A stretch of 64,000 nt of DNA from Flavisolibacter tropicus (GTDB lineage: Bacteria; Bacteroidota; Bacteroidia; Chitinophagales; Chitinophagaceae). The first letter of the stretch is position 1, and every line of letters begins with the position of its first letter. The stretch lies in contig NZ_CP011390.1 of NCBI RefSeq assembly GCF_001644645.1, positions 4,460,001 through 4,524,000 on the forward strand, given 5' to 3'. A program made the position numbers and the translations under genes. This document shows positions 53,315-61,895 of the stretch, in pieces. Under the pieces are notes generated by a model. It was given only the letters and a program-made list of their open reading frames with translations. It made no database searches and was not told the DNA's origin.

Positions 53315-53917
53315 ATGGCACGACAGGCAGGACCTCTCTTTATTACCGGAACGATTGACGATATGGTGTTTTACCAGATGAACGGCAAGTACTACATGCG
53401 CCTCAAAGGCGAACCCACCACTGGTACGAAAAAACGCATGAGCCAGGACGAGCATTACCCCTTGCTGTGCCTGCGCAAACGCGAGTTTAAAGAGGCATCT
53501 AAATGGGTGCGGACCTGGTACTACACCCTACCCAAGGAAGTAAGGAAGCATGGCTTGTTTGGAAAGCTTACCGGCAAAGCGGTGCGTATGCTTCGTAAAG
53601 GTGTAACAAAAGAAACGGTTAAGACCTTGCTGTTGCAGGAATTGGGACAAGTGGTGACATCTGTTGAACCGCCTGTAGCTAGAAAAATAATGAAGTCCAC
53701 CAACACAGTATTGCCACCAATTTGTAATAGACCTAAACAAAAGCGTAAAGGGAAGAACATCACTCCCAGCCGCCTATCGTCCTGGCAGGTGAGTGAGCAG
53801 GGGCAGTTGCAGAAAGAGGTGGCAAAGGAGAAGGTAGTTGTTACTCAAGATAATGGTGGTACTAGCTTGTACGCCGCGCAGGGGTATTATAGTACCTGGA
53901 CATGTAGTGGATGGTAA
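53315..53917 (+). CDS. Bacteroidota 'MARQ'-type protein of unknown function
   Basis: The 200-aa product begins MARQAGPLFITGTIDDMVFYQMNGKYYMR (read as 20-residue pieces: MARQAGPLFITGTIDDMVFY, QMNGKYYMRLKGEP), followed by a basic helix-rich part (KKRMSQDEHYPLLCLRKREF, KWVRTWYYTLPKEVRKHGLF, LTGKAVRMLRKGVT). This start resembles a group of small Bacteroidota proteins beginning 'MARQxGxxxxxGTIxGxxFY', and related in layout to DUF6266, often found as isolated copies in Chitinophagaceae. That grouping is from recall. No enzymatic motif; the net charge is strongly positive, which could mean nucleic-acid binding. The 680-bp leader is repeat-rich. Confidence 0.6.
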   Translation: MARQAGPLFITGTIDDMVFYQMNGKYYMRLKGEPTTGTKKRMSQDEHYPLLCLRKREFKEASKWVRTWYYTLPKEVRKHGLFGKLTGKAVRMLRKGVTKETVKTLLLQELGQVVTSVEPPVARKIMKSTNTVLPPICNRPKQKRKGKNITPSRLSSWQVSEQGQLQKEVAKEKVVVTQDNGGTSLYAAQGYYSTWTCSGW

Positions 53918-54038
53918 CTACCGGCTAGGGATAAGTGTAGTTGGCGATTGAATTCTTGGGTAGCTGATATTTAGTGCGATATAAGAGTTTCGCCTTGGCT
54001 TGTTATGCATGGGGCATGGTGTGGAATTTTCTGTGTAA

Positions 54039-55154
54039 TTAAAACGTCTTCATATCCTTGTATTGCTGGAACTTTGTCTCCAATTCAGTCATTTCTAACG
54101 CTTGTTTTACTTTCATAGCGTCAATGGCTTTTTGCTGGGCCTCTATGGCTTTTATTTTATTATTGGACCGCCAATACATATCGGCCATCTTGCTATACAT
54201 CTCGGGCAGGTTAACAAGTTCAGGGTAAACGACATGATCAATTTCCAACTGGCAAGCTTCTGCTCCTAACTCATAAATTTTGCCAGGGATTTTCATTTTA
54301 TCGGAATACCAGGCGATGTTGCCTATAATGGCATTATAGGCAGGCTCTTGGTAGGTAGGGTTCACCAATACCTCTTTGCCATATGCATAGGCCTTGTCCG
54401 GATCCGTCATAAGTAAGAAACGAAAGTTGTCATAAGCAATAAAAGGTGCATATTTCAGCTTAGGTTCCTTTCGAACCATTTCATTGATCGCAAAAAGAAT
54501 GGAGTCTGGTTTAGTAACACTACCGGGTTTGAATTGATCGACTTTATACTCCATAAGTAGGGACGGCACTTCCCGATCCAGGTCCCGTAAACGCCGGTTC
54601 TCATTTAGCCTGGACGAGGCTTCTTTTATATTCCAGGTATTGTTTACGATGTTGGGCAGTACTGCAGGCAGGTCTTTAGGGTGTCCAAACCAAGCCAGCT
54701 TCCCTTCTGCGTTTACTACAAAAGTCGCGGGAATTCCCTCGTGTGCTGAAGCTTCGATCCAACCAGTAGCCATGAGATTGCTATCCTCAGTAGCCACCGG
54801 AAAATCCATCCGGCTTCCCATGCGCTCTACGACCGCTTTTATGTTCTCCAGGGTGGTGGTTTTATTTTCCATCACATCTATTGCTATAAAGGTGACGTGA
54901 TCCTTGTATTCGCGGGCCAGGGTGGAGAGGTGTGGCATGGAGGCCAGGCAAGGTCGACACCAGGTTGCCCAAAACTCTACCACATAGATTTTCCCTTTTT
55001 CAAATTGTTGAACCGGTAAACCTTTAAACCACTTACGCACACGCAGGGGTGGAGCCGGGTCGCCAATGTTTAAGAAAGGGGTATTCTCATTTTGAGCATG
55101 GAGGGTTACTGTTATAGTACATAAAAATAGAAGTAAGTAAAAGCTTGGTCTCAT
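54039..55154 (-). CDS. TlpA-like thioredoxin-domain protein
   Basis: This is an exported thiol-disulfide oxidoreductase-like protein. The 371-aa product is taken from the ATG at 55154 (MRPSFYLLLFLCTITVTLHA), which gives a clear signal peptide; an ATG at 55169 is also in frame. The thioredoxin domain spans about residues 28-170: GDPAPPLRVRKWFKG, YVVEFWATWCRPC with the redox pair C66 and C69, and GIPATFVVNAEGKLAWFGHP (cis-Pro region). The C-terminal about 190 residues are helical, with TPR-like elements and a coiled end (KAIEAQQKAIDAMK, QALEMTELETKFQQYKDM). It could serve disulfide exchange or cytochrome biogenesis. No partner is adjacent. Confidence 0.9.
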   Translation of the reverse strand: MRPSFYLLLFLCTITVTLHAQNENTPFLNIGDPAPPLRVRKWFKGLPVQQFEKGKIYVVEFWATWCRPCLASMPHLSTLAREYKDHVTFIAIDVMENKTTTLENIKAVVERMGSRMDFPVATEDSNLMATGWIEASAHEGIPATFVVNAEGKLAWFGHPKDLPAVLPNIVNNTWNIKEASSRLNENRRLRDLDREVPSLLMEYKVDQFKPGSVTKPDSILFAINEMVRKEPKLKYAPFIAYDNFRFLLMTDPDKAYAYGKEVLVNPTYQEPAYNAIIGNIAWYSDKMKIPGKIYELGAEACQLEIDHVVYPELVNLPEMYSKMADMYWRSNNKIKAIEAQQKAIDAMKVKQALEMTELETKFQQYKDMKTF

Positions 55155-55323
55155 ATGGTCTTTAAGCATTGGGTTTGGTAATTACCATCACCAATAACAA
55201 AACAAATATTGCAAGCTGTATAGGAGTCTATGTTACAGGTCTTCAATAAACGTTCTGTAGTTAATTGCTGTTGGTAGTTCAAATATAATTCCTGGCATGT
55301 ATTGGCACAATGCCGTATTAGTG

Positions 55324-55527
55324 CTATTTTCTTTCGGATAGTTTATGGATACCCAAAACAATTCCACTTACAATAAGCCAGACTATAAATGATTTTACTA
55401 TAAATGTTAGTGGAGCCTGTTTGCCACCAGATGTAGTTTTAATAAGATAAGGTACATATACCAAGTTGGTACCCACGATCAAGAGGGTCAAGAAACCTAT
55501 TGTTCTTAAAAATGTTTTTTCACTCAT
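55324..55527 (-). CDS. Small two-helix membrane protein
   Basis: The 67-aa product has two hydrophobic helices (residues about 10-28 and 42-60) around a short polar loop (KTTSGGKQAP). It begins at the ATG immediately following the stop of the upstream gene (no gap: TAG then ATG), so the two are translationally linked. No family is known. Confidence 0.6.
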   Translation of the reverse strand: MSEKTFLRTIGFLTLLIVGTNLVYVPYLIKTTSGGKQAPLTFIVKSFIVWLIVSGIVLGIHKLSERK

Positions 55528-56121
55528 CTACCAGAATTTCCACCAAGGCTTTATTGAATTTGTTTTCGATGAGGAAGTATTGCTAACATCCAAGCTGACC
55601 TGCGTCATTTTCTTGTCTGTCCAAAGTGTTGCAGTCTCTAAATGGATTTTGTTTAAATTACAGAAGCTATCAATTCTTCTTTGTATAAACTCACTTTTAA
55701 ATGACTTCCATTCTGTTTCTAAAGAAGAGGGCAGCTTGCCGTTGAAGTCCAAGTTTGTCTTGCCATTTTCAATATCTACGCACTGCTGTAGTTCTCCCAT
55801 ACTTTGTAGATTCTGACTGTCAATAAACATTTGTAACATTTCCTTTCTTTCCCCAAGTGTTAGTCTTGGTAAGTGTAAAATAGAAGGGTCATTAGCTTCT
55901 TGTCTGTCTATTCTATTAGACAGCTGTTTTAGTTCTTCTTTTGTATATGGCGAGTCGGAATTATTACTACTTGAGTTTGGATCCGTAAGGAAGTAATCTG
56001 TTATAAAAACTGAATAAAATTCACCGTCTCGTTTATCGAAGAAATACTGTTCAGTGATCCTGCCAACGTGCTCGGTGAAAGCAAATTCTAGCCATTTACA
56101 TATGTTATTTGGAGCGCTCAT
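55528..56121 (-). CDS. UPF0158-like hypothetical protein
   Basis: The 197-aa product has a cytosolic composition with no signal. Its N-terminal segment WLEFAFTEHVGRITEQYFFDKRDGEFYSV and the middle pattern LPRLTLGERKEMLQMFI are reminiscent of UPF0158 proteins, with a long acidic/serine linker (residues about 48-60, SSSNNSDSPY) and a tail rich in Ser and Thr ending in KPWWKFW. The assignment is tentative. It is followed directly by the two-helix membrane protein gene, so a membrane-associated partnership is possible. Confidence 0.5.
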   Translation of the reverse strand: MSAPNNICKWLEFAFTEHVGRITEQYFFDKRDGEFYSVFITDYFLTDPNSSSNNSDSPYTKEELKQLSNRIDRQEANDPSILHLPRLTLGERKEMLQMFIDSQNLQSMGELQQCVDIENGKTNLDFNGKLPSSLETEWKSFKSEFIQRRIDSFCNLNKIHLETATLWTDKKMTQVSLDVSNTSSSKTNSIKPWWKFW

Positions 56122-56195
56122 TTAAATGCAGATAGTGGTATTAGAGGCAGGTTAACAGATACTGTGATTCTATCTAATATAGGTTAAAGAAAATA

Positions 56196-56762
56196 TTAAA
56201 CCCTTAACGCCCCACGAAACCCTCTGGCTGCATAATAAGAAGATGCACCATTATGATACAGGAACACTGTATCGTAACGGCGATCGCAAAAGAGGGCGCC
56301 ATCCAGCTTTCGAATAGCAGCAGGTGTTTGCACCCAGCTGGATGTTTTCAAATCAAAACTTCCCAGTTGCTGTAGTTGTCTATATTGTTCCTCCGTTAAA
56401 AGCTCAATGCCCATAGCAGCTGCCATATCTAAAGCACTGTTTGCTGGCTTATGTTCTTTTCTTGAATCCAATGCTTCGCGGTCGTAACAAACACTTCGGC
56501 GGCCTTTGGGACTTTCTGCTGCACAATCAAAAAAGATGTATTCGCCTGTCTTATTATCATAACCAACAACATCGGGCTCACCGCCGGTGCTTTCCATTTC
56601 ATTTAAGGGCCACAGTTTGCCAGGATTCGCTTCCAGCCTTTCTTGTACGCTAGTCCATTCAATGCCTTTATGACGGTTCTTGTTTTTCTCAAAGCGGGCT
56701 TTCAATACACTGATTAGTGTTGACTGTTGTTCGGCCGATAACTTTTTATCTGTATTTTCCAT
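56196..56762 (-). CDS. DUF4256 domain protein
   Basis: The 188-aa product has the features I associate with DUF4256: KNRHKGIEWTSVQERLEANPGKLWPLNEMESTGGEPDVV (read in pieces), SPKGRRSVCYDREALDSRKEHKP, and the end DRRYDTVFLYHNGASSYYAARGFRG. The family is cytosolic and of unknown function, common in Bacteroidota and Firmicutes. It is a single gene with no clear partner. No catalytic motif is recognised. Confidence 0.8.
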   Translation of the reverse strand: MENTDKKLSAEQQSTLISVLKARFEKNKNRHKGIEWTSVQERLEANPGKLWPLNEMESTGGEPDVVGYDNKTGEYIFFDCAAESPKGRRSVCYDREALDSRKEHKPANSALDMAAAMGIELLTEEQYRQLQQLGSFDLKTSSWVQTPAAIRKLDGALFCDRRYDTVFLYHNGASSYYAARGFRGALRV

Positions 56763-56849
56763 TCTCTAGCTTTTGATTGCGTATTAATCTTAAAGGAGTG
56801 CGTGAATGCAATGTGAAGTAATGATCTGTTTATTTACTACTTGAAAAGA

Positions 56850-57443
56850 TCAATCATTTAGTCCCTTTCCATCGAGAATCTGCTCTATACAGTTTTCAAC
56901 TCGTGATGCCCGGGTTTTGGATTGTTTAGGAGCAGAGAAGTGAAGCAGGTAGCCTCTTTGTCGCCCTGGTGTTAAGGCCTCGAAGGCTGCTTTTAATTCC
57001 GGCATCTCATCCAGCTTCGTTTGGAATTCTTCAGCAACAGTATAGGCCTTTGTCTTTTTCAGATCTACTTTCAGTCCGGCCTTTTCTACTTCAATGGCTT
57101 CATAGATATAAGCTTTTAGTATAGACTCTAATTCTACTATCTCCTGCAGGTTAGTGAAACGAACCTGGCGAGCGGCCTGTACGTTTTCTGTTTGTTGAAT
57201 GAGAATGCTTTCGATATCCTTCAATAAAGCACCTTTATGAAATAGAAGCGCACAGTATTCTTTAAAGCCATGAATTAATACGATGTTGCTATTCTGAAAG
57301 GTGTAGCAAGGGCAACCCCATTTCAATTCTTCGGTGAGCCCACAGTCCAGAACAATTTTTCTCAATAGTTCGTATTCTTTCTTCCACTTATCGGCTTTGT
57401 TGAAGAAGAAGTCAACTTTTGGATTCATGATATTGTTGGTCAT
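56850..57443 (-). CDS. YdeI/OmpD-associated family protein
   Basis: The 197-aa product belongs to the YdeI-like group with an N-terminal DUF1801 domain: NPKVDFFFNKADKWKKEYEL, TEELKWGCPCYTFQNSNIVLIHGFKEYCALLFHKGALL (in pieces). The C-terminal half has the helical YdeI motif FQTKLDEMPELKAAFEALTPGRQRGYLLHFSAPKQSKTRASRVENC. The function is not established; related proteins are linked to stress tolerance. An ATG five codons in (57428) is an alternative start. It is a stand-alone gene. Confidence 0.85.
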   Translation of the reverse strand: MTNNIMNPKVDFFFNKADKWKKEYELLRKIVLDCGLTEELKWGCPCYTFQNSNIVLIHGFKEYCALLFHKGALLKDIESILIQQTENVQAARQVRFTNLQEIVELESILKAYIYEAIEVEKAGLKVDLKKTKAYTVAEEFQTKLDEMPELKAAFEALTPGRQRGYLLHFSAPKQSKTRASRVENCIEQILDGKGLND

Positions 57444-57582
57444 GGTGTGCTATTTAAAATGCGCCGTTTTGAACCCAATCATGCCTCAGTGCTGTGACTA
57501 CGTTTCTACCTTGCGCGGGGTGAAGATACTATGTACGGCGTAAACAGTATAAGCATGACGGTTTACTTTTCGTTGGCGTTGG

Positions 57583-58056
57583 TTACCGATTTTTAATAGA
57601 CTTAACCAATTTTATATACTTATGTTCTGTTCCTGTCCAAAAAGTGGTCTGTAAGAAGTTTTCTTTGTCTTGGTTTACAACTTGAAAAGACAATTGCGTA
57701 CTGTCGTTAAATGTTAAGGCCACTTCATCAATGTCCCACCTGCGGTATTGCCATTTGCCCTTTCCATAATTTAATGTGCTATCCACTTTTGCAAATTCAA
57801 ACGTATTGTCTGGGTAAAGCTTGAGAATAGCTTGTTCGGTGCTGTCCAATGTATAGCTGCCGATTAACGATTTTTCATTACCGTTCTCAATCCTGTGAAG
57901 AAGAAAAGCATGAATACAAGGAAGTAATAGCAGGATAACACCAGCCCCAATTCTTTTCATGCCCTGCCCTTTACCAGAGTTGAAGCCTTTCAAAAGCAGG
58001 ATGATGCCGGTTACTGGCATTATAATATAAAGGGGTATCATCCAAATAAACTCCAT
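57583..58056 (-). CDS. Membrane-anchored small protein of unknown function
   Basis: The 157-aa product has two hydrophobic segments at the N-terminus (about 5-24 and 35-53), then a soluble C-terminal domain of about 100 residues that reads as a lipocalin-like or 'DUF4488-like' beta barrel (SLIGSYTLDSTEQAILKLYPDNTFEF, LNYGKGKWQYRRWDIDEVAL). The 'LYPDNTF.F' pattern occurs in several Bacteroidota periplasmic proteins. The function is unknown. Gap 58057-58266 shows nothing certain. Confidence 0.6.
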   Translation of the reverse strand: MEFIWMIPLYIIMPVTGIILLLKGFNSGKGQGMKRIGAGVILLLLPCIHAFLLHRIENGNEKSLIGSYTLDSTEQAILKLYPDNTFEFAKVDSTLNYGKGKWQYRRWDIDEVALTFNDSTQLSFQVVNQDKENFLQTTFWTGTEHKYIKLVKSIKNR

Positions 58057-58266
58057 GAAAATGTTTTCTGTTTGATCACTGTGAATTTAAGGTGTGGGCT
58101 TGAAAGTATTGCGTATAACATAAGGAGTGTTATACCATTAGTGACGTACTGCTTAACATTTGTGATGCAGCTGCACAAACAGTACGTTTTCCTCAGGGGC
58201 TGTTTAGATTAAGATACCATGTACACTTATATACTAAAGAGGATAAATTTTTTGCGGAATACTTGA

Positions 58267-59628
58267 TTACAGCTTTCTAAACCTCTCAGTAAATTCGCCA
58301 TGGTTTGTAACTTCAATTTGCCTTATACTTCCATTATTATTCCTTGCAAACTTTACCGAAAGTGGGCTATCTGTTGTAAAGAAGTCAGTTACTTCTGGTA
58401 CCAATATTATTTTTTTTAGGTTATCATAATACATAACCAATCTAGGGCCTTCTTGTACAATCTTTATCTTTCTATAATCGCCAACATAATCTGAATAAGA
58501 CTTCTGAAAGTGTTGCTCATATGGACTGGACAGCGCAATGGTTTTCTTTAAATATTTTACCTTGGAATGAAGCGGTTTAGGGTAGTCCTTTAGTGCCATT
58601 TGATACGCTATATAAAATGCACTATCTGTTGTGGTAATGATATCTGGAATTATGCCTTTTGCTTCATACGAATAATTGGCATTGGTTTCATCAAATACTT
58701 TAATGTTAGGTATAACAGCATTAAATAAATCGGTAACAAGGCCTATTGTATAACCATTACCGCCGCCGGCTGTTGGTTCTCCGATTAAAGTAGTATTTGG
58801 TTGGTAGGATTTGATTTTATAGGCAGTTAGTTCAGCAGAAGAAAAGGTTTGATGACTTGTGAGAATATAAATGTTTTTGTACCTGTTATGTTGGCTAGTG
58901 ACTTTTTTATCAGTGAAGTATTTAAAAGTTTGGGATAGCTCTTTGTATATGTCATTGGAATCGCTTCGATAGTGCCGCTCGGTAGTTATAAAATAGTTGT
59001 TTGATGCAGGGGAAAAGTAAGAACATAACTTGTTGGCTTGATTAAAGAATCCTCCCTGATTGTCGCGTAAGTCAATAATAAGTGTATGCGTCTTTTTCAG
59101 GAACTTAAAAATAGTAGCCAAACGTATATTCTTTTTATTGGCTTTCTTTTTAGCAGGCATATTGGCAAAGCTTTTTACCTCCACATAACCAATGTTGCCC
59201 GGCAATTTCTTTATCTCACCATATTCAATCTTCTCACGTTGAGCGTCCTTTTTGAATCTTTTCTCATTTCTCTTGTTGCGTCTATTAAGGTGTCTGAGAT
59301 TTATTTCTTTAAAGTCGCTTTCGTCAAACATTCTTGTGAAGGGAGGTGTTACAGAGATATGCAGGTCACTACTAATCCGACGTAAGTCTTTGGTGATCTC
59401 AAAAGCAAATTCGTCTTCGTTTAATGTAGAATCATATTTCCCAGCCATAAGCTTGGAACTGATGGTGTCACACATTCGTAATGCCATGTCAAATGAAAGG
59501 TAATTTCTTTTGATTTCCCTGGTCAGTTCATTAACCATTTTAAAGCGACTGGAGTCAGATTGCCCTAAAGCCAATGTAGTTATAAAGGATAGCGTAATTG
59601 TATAGAATAGCTTTAGATAAGAATCCAT
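58267..59628 (-). CDS. S41-family peptidase (C-terminal-processing protease type)
   Basis: This is an exported serine protease of family S41. The 453-aa product starts at the ATG at 59628 (a TTG at 59640 is in frame), with a signal peptide ending LALGQ. The PDZ domain common in CtpA proteins is not evident. The catalytic region has LIIDLRDNQGGFFNQAN near 184-199, then HQTFSSAELTAYKIKSYQ with the nucleophile at S263 or S264, and TLIGEPTAGGGNGY, the usual oxyanion and substrate elements. The lysine partner cannot be fixed by eye. The tail (about 390-453) is beta-rich. A clear substrate is unknown. Confidence 0.87.
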   Translation of the reverse strand: MDSYLKLFYTITLSFITTLALGQSDSSRFKMVNELTREIKRNYLSFDMALRMCDTISSKLMAGKYDSTLNEDEFAFEITKDLRRISSDLHISVTPPFTRMFDESDFKEINLRHLNRRNKRNEKRFKKDAQREKIEYGEIKKLPGNIGYVEVKSFANMPAKKKANKKNIRLATIFKFLKKTHTLIIDLRDNQGGFFNQANKLCSYFSPASNNYFITTERHYRSDSNDIYKELSQTFKYFTDKKVTSQHNRYKNIYILTSHQTFSSAELTAYKIKSYQPNTTLIGEPTAGGGNGYTIGLVTDLFNAVIPNIKVFDETNANYSYEAKGIIPDIITTTDSAFYIAYQMALKDYPKPLHSKVKYLKKTIALSSPYEQHFQKSYSDYVGDYRKIKIVQEGPRLVMYYDNLKKIILVPEVTDFFTTDSPLSVKFARNNNGSIRQIEVTNHGEFTERFRKL

Positions 59629-59640
59629 ATTCAAAAGCAA

Positions 59641-60126
59641 TAAAAAGGAACGTTGCTTGCTAAAGTGTAGTTTACTTAGCTCCTCGTTTGGTTATGACTT
59701 GAAGATAATTAATGTCTCGGTATTAATTTTTAGTACAAGAGGACTCTCTAGATGATGTTGTCGATTAAGCTTGTCTCGCTAAACAGTGACCTGTAGTGAC
59801 GTCGCCGCTTAGATGTGAACTCAGGATCAAGTTCCGGGTGACAGCTTATAGTCGTTATGGGTTAGCAGTCTTATTTTAGGTGTGAGTCTCTGAGATTCCT
59901 CGCTATCGCTCGGAATGACAAATGCATGAGGCGTTACAGAATGCAGGCAGTTGGCTGGTGTAAGTGCCTTTCCTTCGACAGACTCAGGATCGAGCTCAGG
60001 GAGGCAAAGGGGAGAGGCGTTATAGTTAGCGGTCTGGTTGTGGGGAGGAAAGATGAAACCTGAAAGCTGTAACTATCCTCCTTTTCTCCTTTGCTCTGTG
60101 CGAAATTTTAATCTTAAAACCAGAAA
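59641..60126. repeat. Repeat-rich gap with composite module copy 3
   Basis: At 59821-60002 on the minus strand, the composite module appears: TAACGCCTCATGCATTTG, TCATTCCGAGCGATAGCGAG, GAATCTCAGAGACTC and CTTGATCCTGAG. At about 60078-60107 is the reverse complement of the TTTCGCACAGAGCAAAGGAG piece at 38775. No gene is visible. Confidence 0.75.
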
Positions 60127-60726
60127 CTACTGCATCTGCCGAACCAGCTCTTTCAGGTGCGCAATGTGCCGTCCAAACTTTCGGTAGCTAACCGTACGGC
60201 TTATTACATATTGAAACAGGAATAAAGCGGCATAAGCGCCAAACCGGATGAAGGGCGATAATGCGTGCCATTTGTTAAGCATGCTAAAGTCCTGGATATA
60301 AGGTAATACTTCTGTTAGTACGATAAAGAACAATAGGGCTATTCTTACACCAATGATGTTTTGTCTTACTCTTGTTTCCAGCAGGGTTATTTGCTGCTCA
60401 AGGTTTGATTTTACCATACCATCCATTCCCTCCATTTTTTCTACAAGTGAATAATTAAGCCTTGCAAAAATGATTACAACTATGCAAAATGCTATGTAGA
60501 ACCAGAACAGGGCGCTGGTTAGTGTTTTGTCAATATGCTGTAGGTTGGTACCAAGAATAGCAATGGGTACTACCGTCATGGCAATCATTTGCTTACGAAA
60601 TGATCGTTTTAATTCGGCCACAGGGCCATAACTTTTGTTTTGAATCAGTTGCATGATATTTTGATTTTTAGGTTGCTGTGTCTTTTCCGATTGGTTCCAC
60701 TGTTGCTTAAAGTCGTCAAGTTCCAT
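60127..60726 (-). CDS. Membrane protein encoded with ECF sigma factor (candidate anti-sigma or partner)
   Basis: The 199-aa product is encoded 1 bp after the ECF sigma gene, so it is almost certainly co-transcribed. It has a soluble N-terminus of about 45 residues (MELDDFKQQWNQSEKTQQ), four hydrophobic segments (about 47-63, 70-92, 125-145, 158-180) and a basic C-terminus (RKFGRHIAHLKELVRQMQ). The N-terminal segment has no HxxxCxxC zinc motif of ZAS anti-sigma factors. Proteins starting 'MELDDFK..W' are common partners of ECF sigma factors in Bacteroidota. The role as anti-sigma factor is inferred from position only. Confidence 0.65.
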   Translation of the reverse strand: MELDDFKQQWNQSEKTQQPKNQNIMQLIQNKSYGPVAELKRSFRKQMIAMTVVPIAILGTNLQHIDKTLTSALFWFYIAFCIVVIIFARLNYSLVEKMEGMDGMVKSNLEQQITLLETRVRQNIIGVRIALLFFIVLTEVLPYIQDFSMLNKWHALSPFIRFGAYAALFLFQYVISRTVSYRKFGRHIAHLKELVRQMQ

Positions 60727-60727
60727 A

Positions 60728-61225
60728 TCAATTATTTTTTGTGAGTTGACGTAGTTTGTCTTTTATGCGGCTCATTTTTACGCGTAAGGTGCCTTGGTTT
60801 ATACCCAGTATCTCTTCCATTTCTTCATAGGCTTTGTCTTCCATATACAGCATGACAATGGCTTTCTCTACTTGATTTAGTTGTTCAATGGCTGTATATA
60901 AAAGTTTCGATTGTTCTTCCGCCACATGGCTTGTGTTATCATCAGCATGTTGTGGAAGGGTTTCCGGCTCGTAAGAGTCTATGAAATCTTTTTGCTTGCG
61001 TAGGCCGGTTATGGCTGTATTGATAGCCACGCGGTATAACCAGGTGCTGAATTTCGACTGTCCCTTGAACTTGGGAAACGCTTTCCAAAGCTGGATGACG
61101 ATCTCCTGAAAAAGGTCCTGCCGGTCGGCATCCGTGTAGGCGTATATCCGGCAGACTTTATAAATCAGCAGTTCATTCTCCCGGATATGCTTTTCAAACT
61201 GCTTTTCTATTTCGCGCTTTTGCAA
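60728..61225 (-). CDS. ECF-type RNA polymerase sigma factor
   Basis: This is a small sigma factor that redirects RNA polymerase to a set of stress or envelope genes. The 165-aa product has the region 2 segment (LLIYKVCRIYAYTDADRQDLFQEIVIQLWKAFPKFKGQ..., STWLYRVAINTAI) and region 4 (LNQVEKAIVMLYMEDKAYEEMEEILGINQGTLRVKMSRIKDKL), joined by an acidic linker. These are the sigma-70 family ECF elements. No ATG is available near the start; the codon at 61225 is TTG. The membrane protein following after 1 bp is its probable partner. A target promoter was not searched. Confidence 0.93.
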   Translation of the reverse strand: MQKREIEKQFEKHIRENELLIYKVCRIYAYTDADRQDLFQEIVIQLWKAFPKFKGQSKFSTWLYRVAINTAITGLRKQKDFIDSYEPETLPQHADDNTSHVAEEQSKLLYTAIEQLNQVEKAIVMLYMEDKAYEEMEEILGINQGTLRVKMSRIKDKLRQLTKNN

Positions 61226-61471
61226 CGTGTGTGTTGTTTGTATAAATAGTCGTGAGAGGGATTGTTTTGTTACAAGAAGGTAGGAAATTATTTTTTAGGG
61301 AATGTCCCAACAAAAACGTTGATTGCTAACCAATACTAGTAGAAAGGCATTGTTTATAGAAAAAGGTTGTTGATTTTTATTTTTAGTGGCCTTCATTGCG
61401 TAACGAGACCCTGCCTGGGTGAGTGGTGAACAGGCTTTTCGTTTTTTAGTATTCCTTCTTACCCTTGCTTT

Positions 61472-61516
61472 TCAACTTTTTTCCTTGATGAAAAAAGTTG
61501 AGCAAAAAAATCAAGG
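61472..61516. repeat. Overlapping mutually exclusive hairpins
   Basis: TCAACTTTTTTC (61472-61483) is exactly complementary to GAAAAAAGTTGA (61490-61501), and CCTTGAT (61483-61489) is complementary to ATCAAGG (61510-61516). The two stems share bases and cannot form together. The 'CCTTGAT...AAAAAA..AATCAAGG' layout resembles an intergenic repeat I recall from other Bacteroidota. Confidence 0.65.
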
Positions 61517-61868
61517 CCCACCCGATCGCTCCGCGCGTTGGGCCGGCCCGCGCACAGCATCCCTCCGTTGCTTTGAGCCTAGTTTAGGATAGGTAGGTCG
61601 TTTGGAATGTATCTTTCCCAACCCTGGGTGCAGTGAGCAAGGATGGTAGTATCAGCTGCTGGTGGAAAAAACGGCAGGCGCTGTATATTCCGCCCGACTC
61701 TGATAATAAGGTGAGGCTGCCAGCACAGGGCGGGATATAAGGCGCTGAACCAGTTTGCTTATTTTGTTAAGGGGATAGAGGCTGATGATGTAGCGAACTT
61801 TGTTTTATGTAATAAGAGGAGGAATTCTACCGTTATGAGGGGTTCTTTAAAGCAACTAAAACACTCGA

Positions 61869-61895
61869 ACACGTGGGGGCGACGCCCCCACGTGT
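61869..61895. repeat. Perfect 27-bp palindrome with 13-bp arms
   Basis: ACACGTGGGGGCG (61869-61881), one central A, CGCCCCCACGTGT (61883-61895). It is far more GC-rich than its surroundings and bears CACGTG at both ends. No T-run follows, so it is not an intrinsic terminator. Confidence 0.85.
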
